A stretch of 14,109 bases of DNA from an uncultured bacterium (lineage in GTDB: Bacteria; Bacillota; Bacilli; Lactobacillales; Lactobacillaceae), in NCBI GenBank assembly GCA_905214235.1, contig CAJMLF010000037.1:1-14109 (forward strand). Reading direction: 5' to 3'. The number at the start of each line of letters is the position of its first letter. Position 1 is the first letter of the stretch. The position numbers and the translations under genes are program-made. Below the pieces are notes generated by a model, which saw nothing but the letters and a program-made list of their open reading frames with translations, did not search any database and had not been told where the DNA came from. Of the stretch, positions 13,986 through 14,109 are shown piece by piece.

Positions 13986-14014
13986 TCGTTTATCAAAATA
14001 AATGTTAAACGATT
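13984..14014. repeat. 9-bp inverted repeat upstream of the GH32 promoter
   Basis: AATCGTTTA (13984-13992) and TAAACGATT (14006-14014) are exact inverse copies 13 bases apart, centres about 22 bp apart (two helical turns). One arm touches the -35 box. They share CGTTTA with the operator at 13936-13950, so they may be extra sites for the same regulator. Confidence 0.55.
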
Positions 14015-14076
14015 ATAAAAAATATTCTGCGCCATTATTTACGGACGCGGTTTATAAAATTAAGTTAGAAAAATAA

Positions 14077-14100
14077 AAAAGTCATTTGTGATAGACTTTT
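14077..14100. terminator. Terminator of an upstream minus-strand unit
   Basis: AAAAGTC (14077-14083) pairs with GACTTTT (14094-14100) around a 10-base loop; on the minus strand a T-rich run follows (TTTTTTATTTTTC). It probably ends a gene beyond the right edge and isolates the GH32 operon. The stretch 14015-14076 is AT-rich with nothing else seen. Confidence 0.6.
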
Positions 14101-14109
14101 GAATAACCA

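Overview
The window looks like chromosomal DNA of a mid-GC lactic acid bacterium of the Lactobacillaceae, most likely Limosilactobacillus. This is an inference from protein character (LplA, DUF1304, a short b5-domain protein, GH43 and GH32 enzymes each beside a sugar symporter), G+C near one half, strong AGGAGG-type ribosome sites and CcpA-type cre sites. No mobile element, CRISPR array, tRNA or rRNA is visible.

Left part (1-4100): a cre site and lipoate-protein ligase gene (lplA). Next come a promoter, a leader holding a terminator-like hairpin, and two overlapping genes of unknown function (a four-helix membrane protein and a soluble protein). A 462-bp stretch without a large gene follows. 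It holds a promoter-to-terminator unit that looks like a structured small RNA (about 2246-2425) and a possible 22-residue membrane peptide. A minus-strand DHA1-type MFS exporter comes after it.

Middle (4064-6901): a minus-strand XRE regulator followed by a methyltransferase-like gene is divergent from a plus-strand pair, a membrane-anchored alpha/beta hydrolase and a DUF1304 protein. The two promoters appear to share one -35 hexamer, so the units may compete for RNA polymerase. Strong two-way terminators bound the region.

Right part (6908-14109): two carbohydrate modules. Module 1 is a GH43 beta-xylosidase gene followed by a GPH/SLC45-like sugar symporter gene, divergent from an AraC-family regulator. 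A perfect cre lies in the spacer of the xylosidase promoter. Module 2 is a GH32 beta-fructofuranosidase gene followed by a LacY/CscB-type proton symporter gene, with a near-consensus promoter, a LacI/cre-like operator at the predicted transcription start and a 9-bp inverted repeat upstream. In both, one gene would import the sugar and the other would hydrolyse it inside the cell: xylosides or xylo-oligosaccharides in module 1, sucrose or short fructans in module 2. A small cytochrome-b5-domain gene sits between them.

Five starts were chosen downstream of the longest open frame because a ribosome site, or the placement of the promoter, argues for it: hydrolase, GH43, AraC and GH32 (moved), and the two-gene operon (checked). 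The best candidates for something undescribed are the GGA-loop small RNA, the attenuator-like leader at 1227-1345 and the shared-hexamer divergent promoter.
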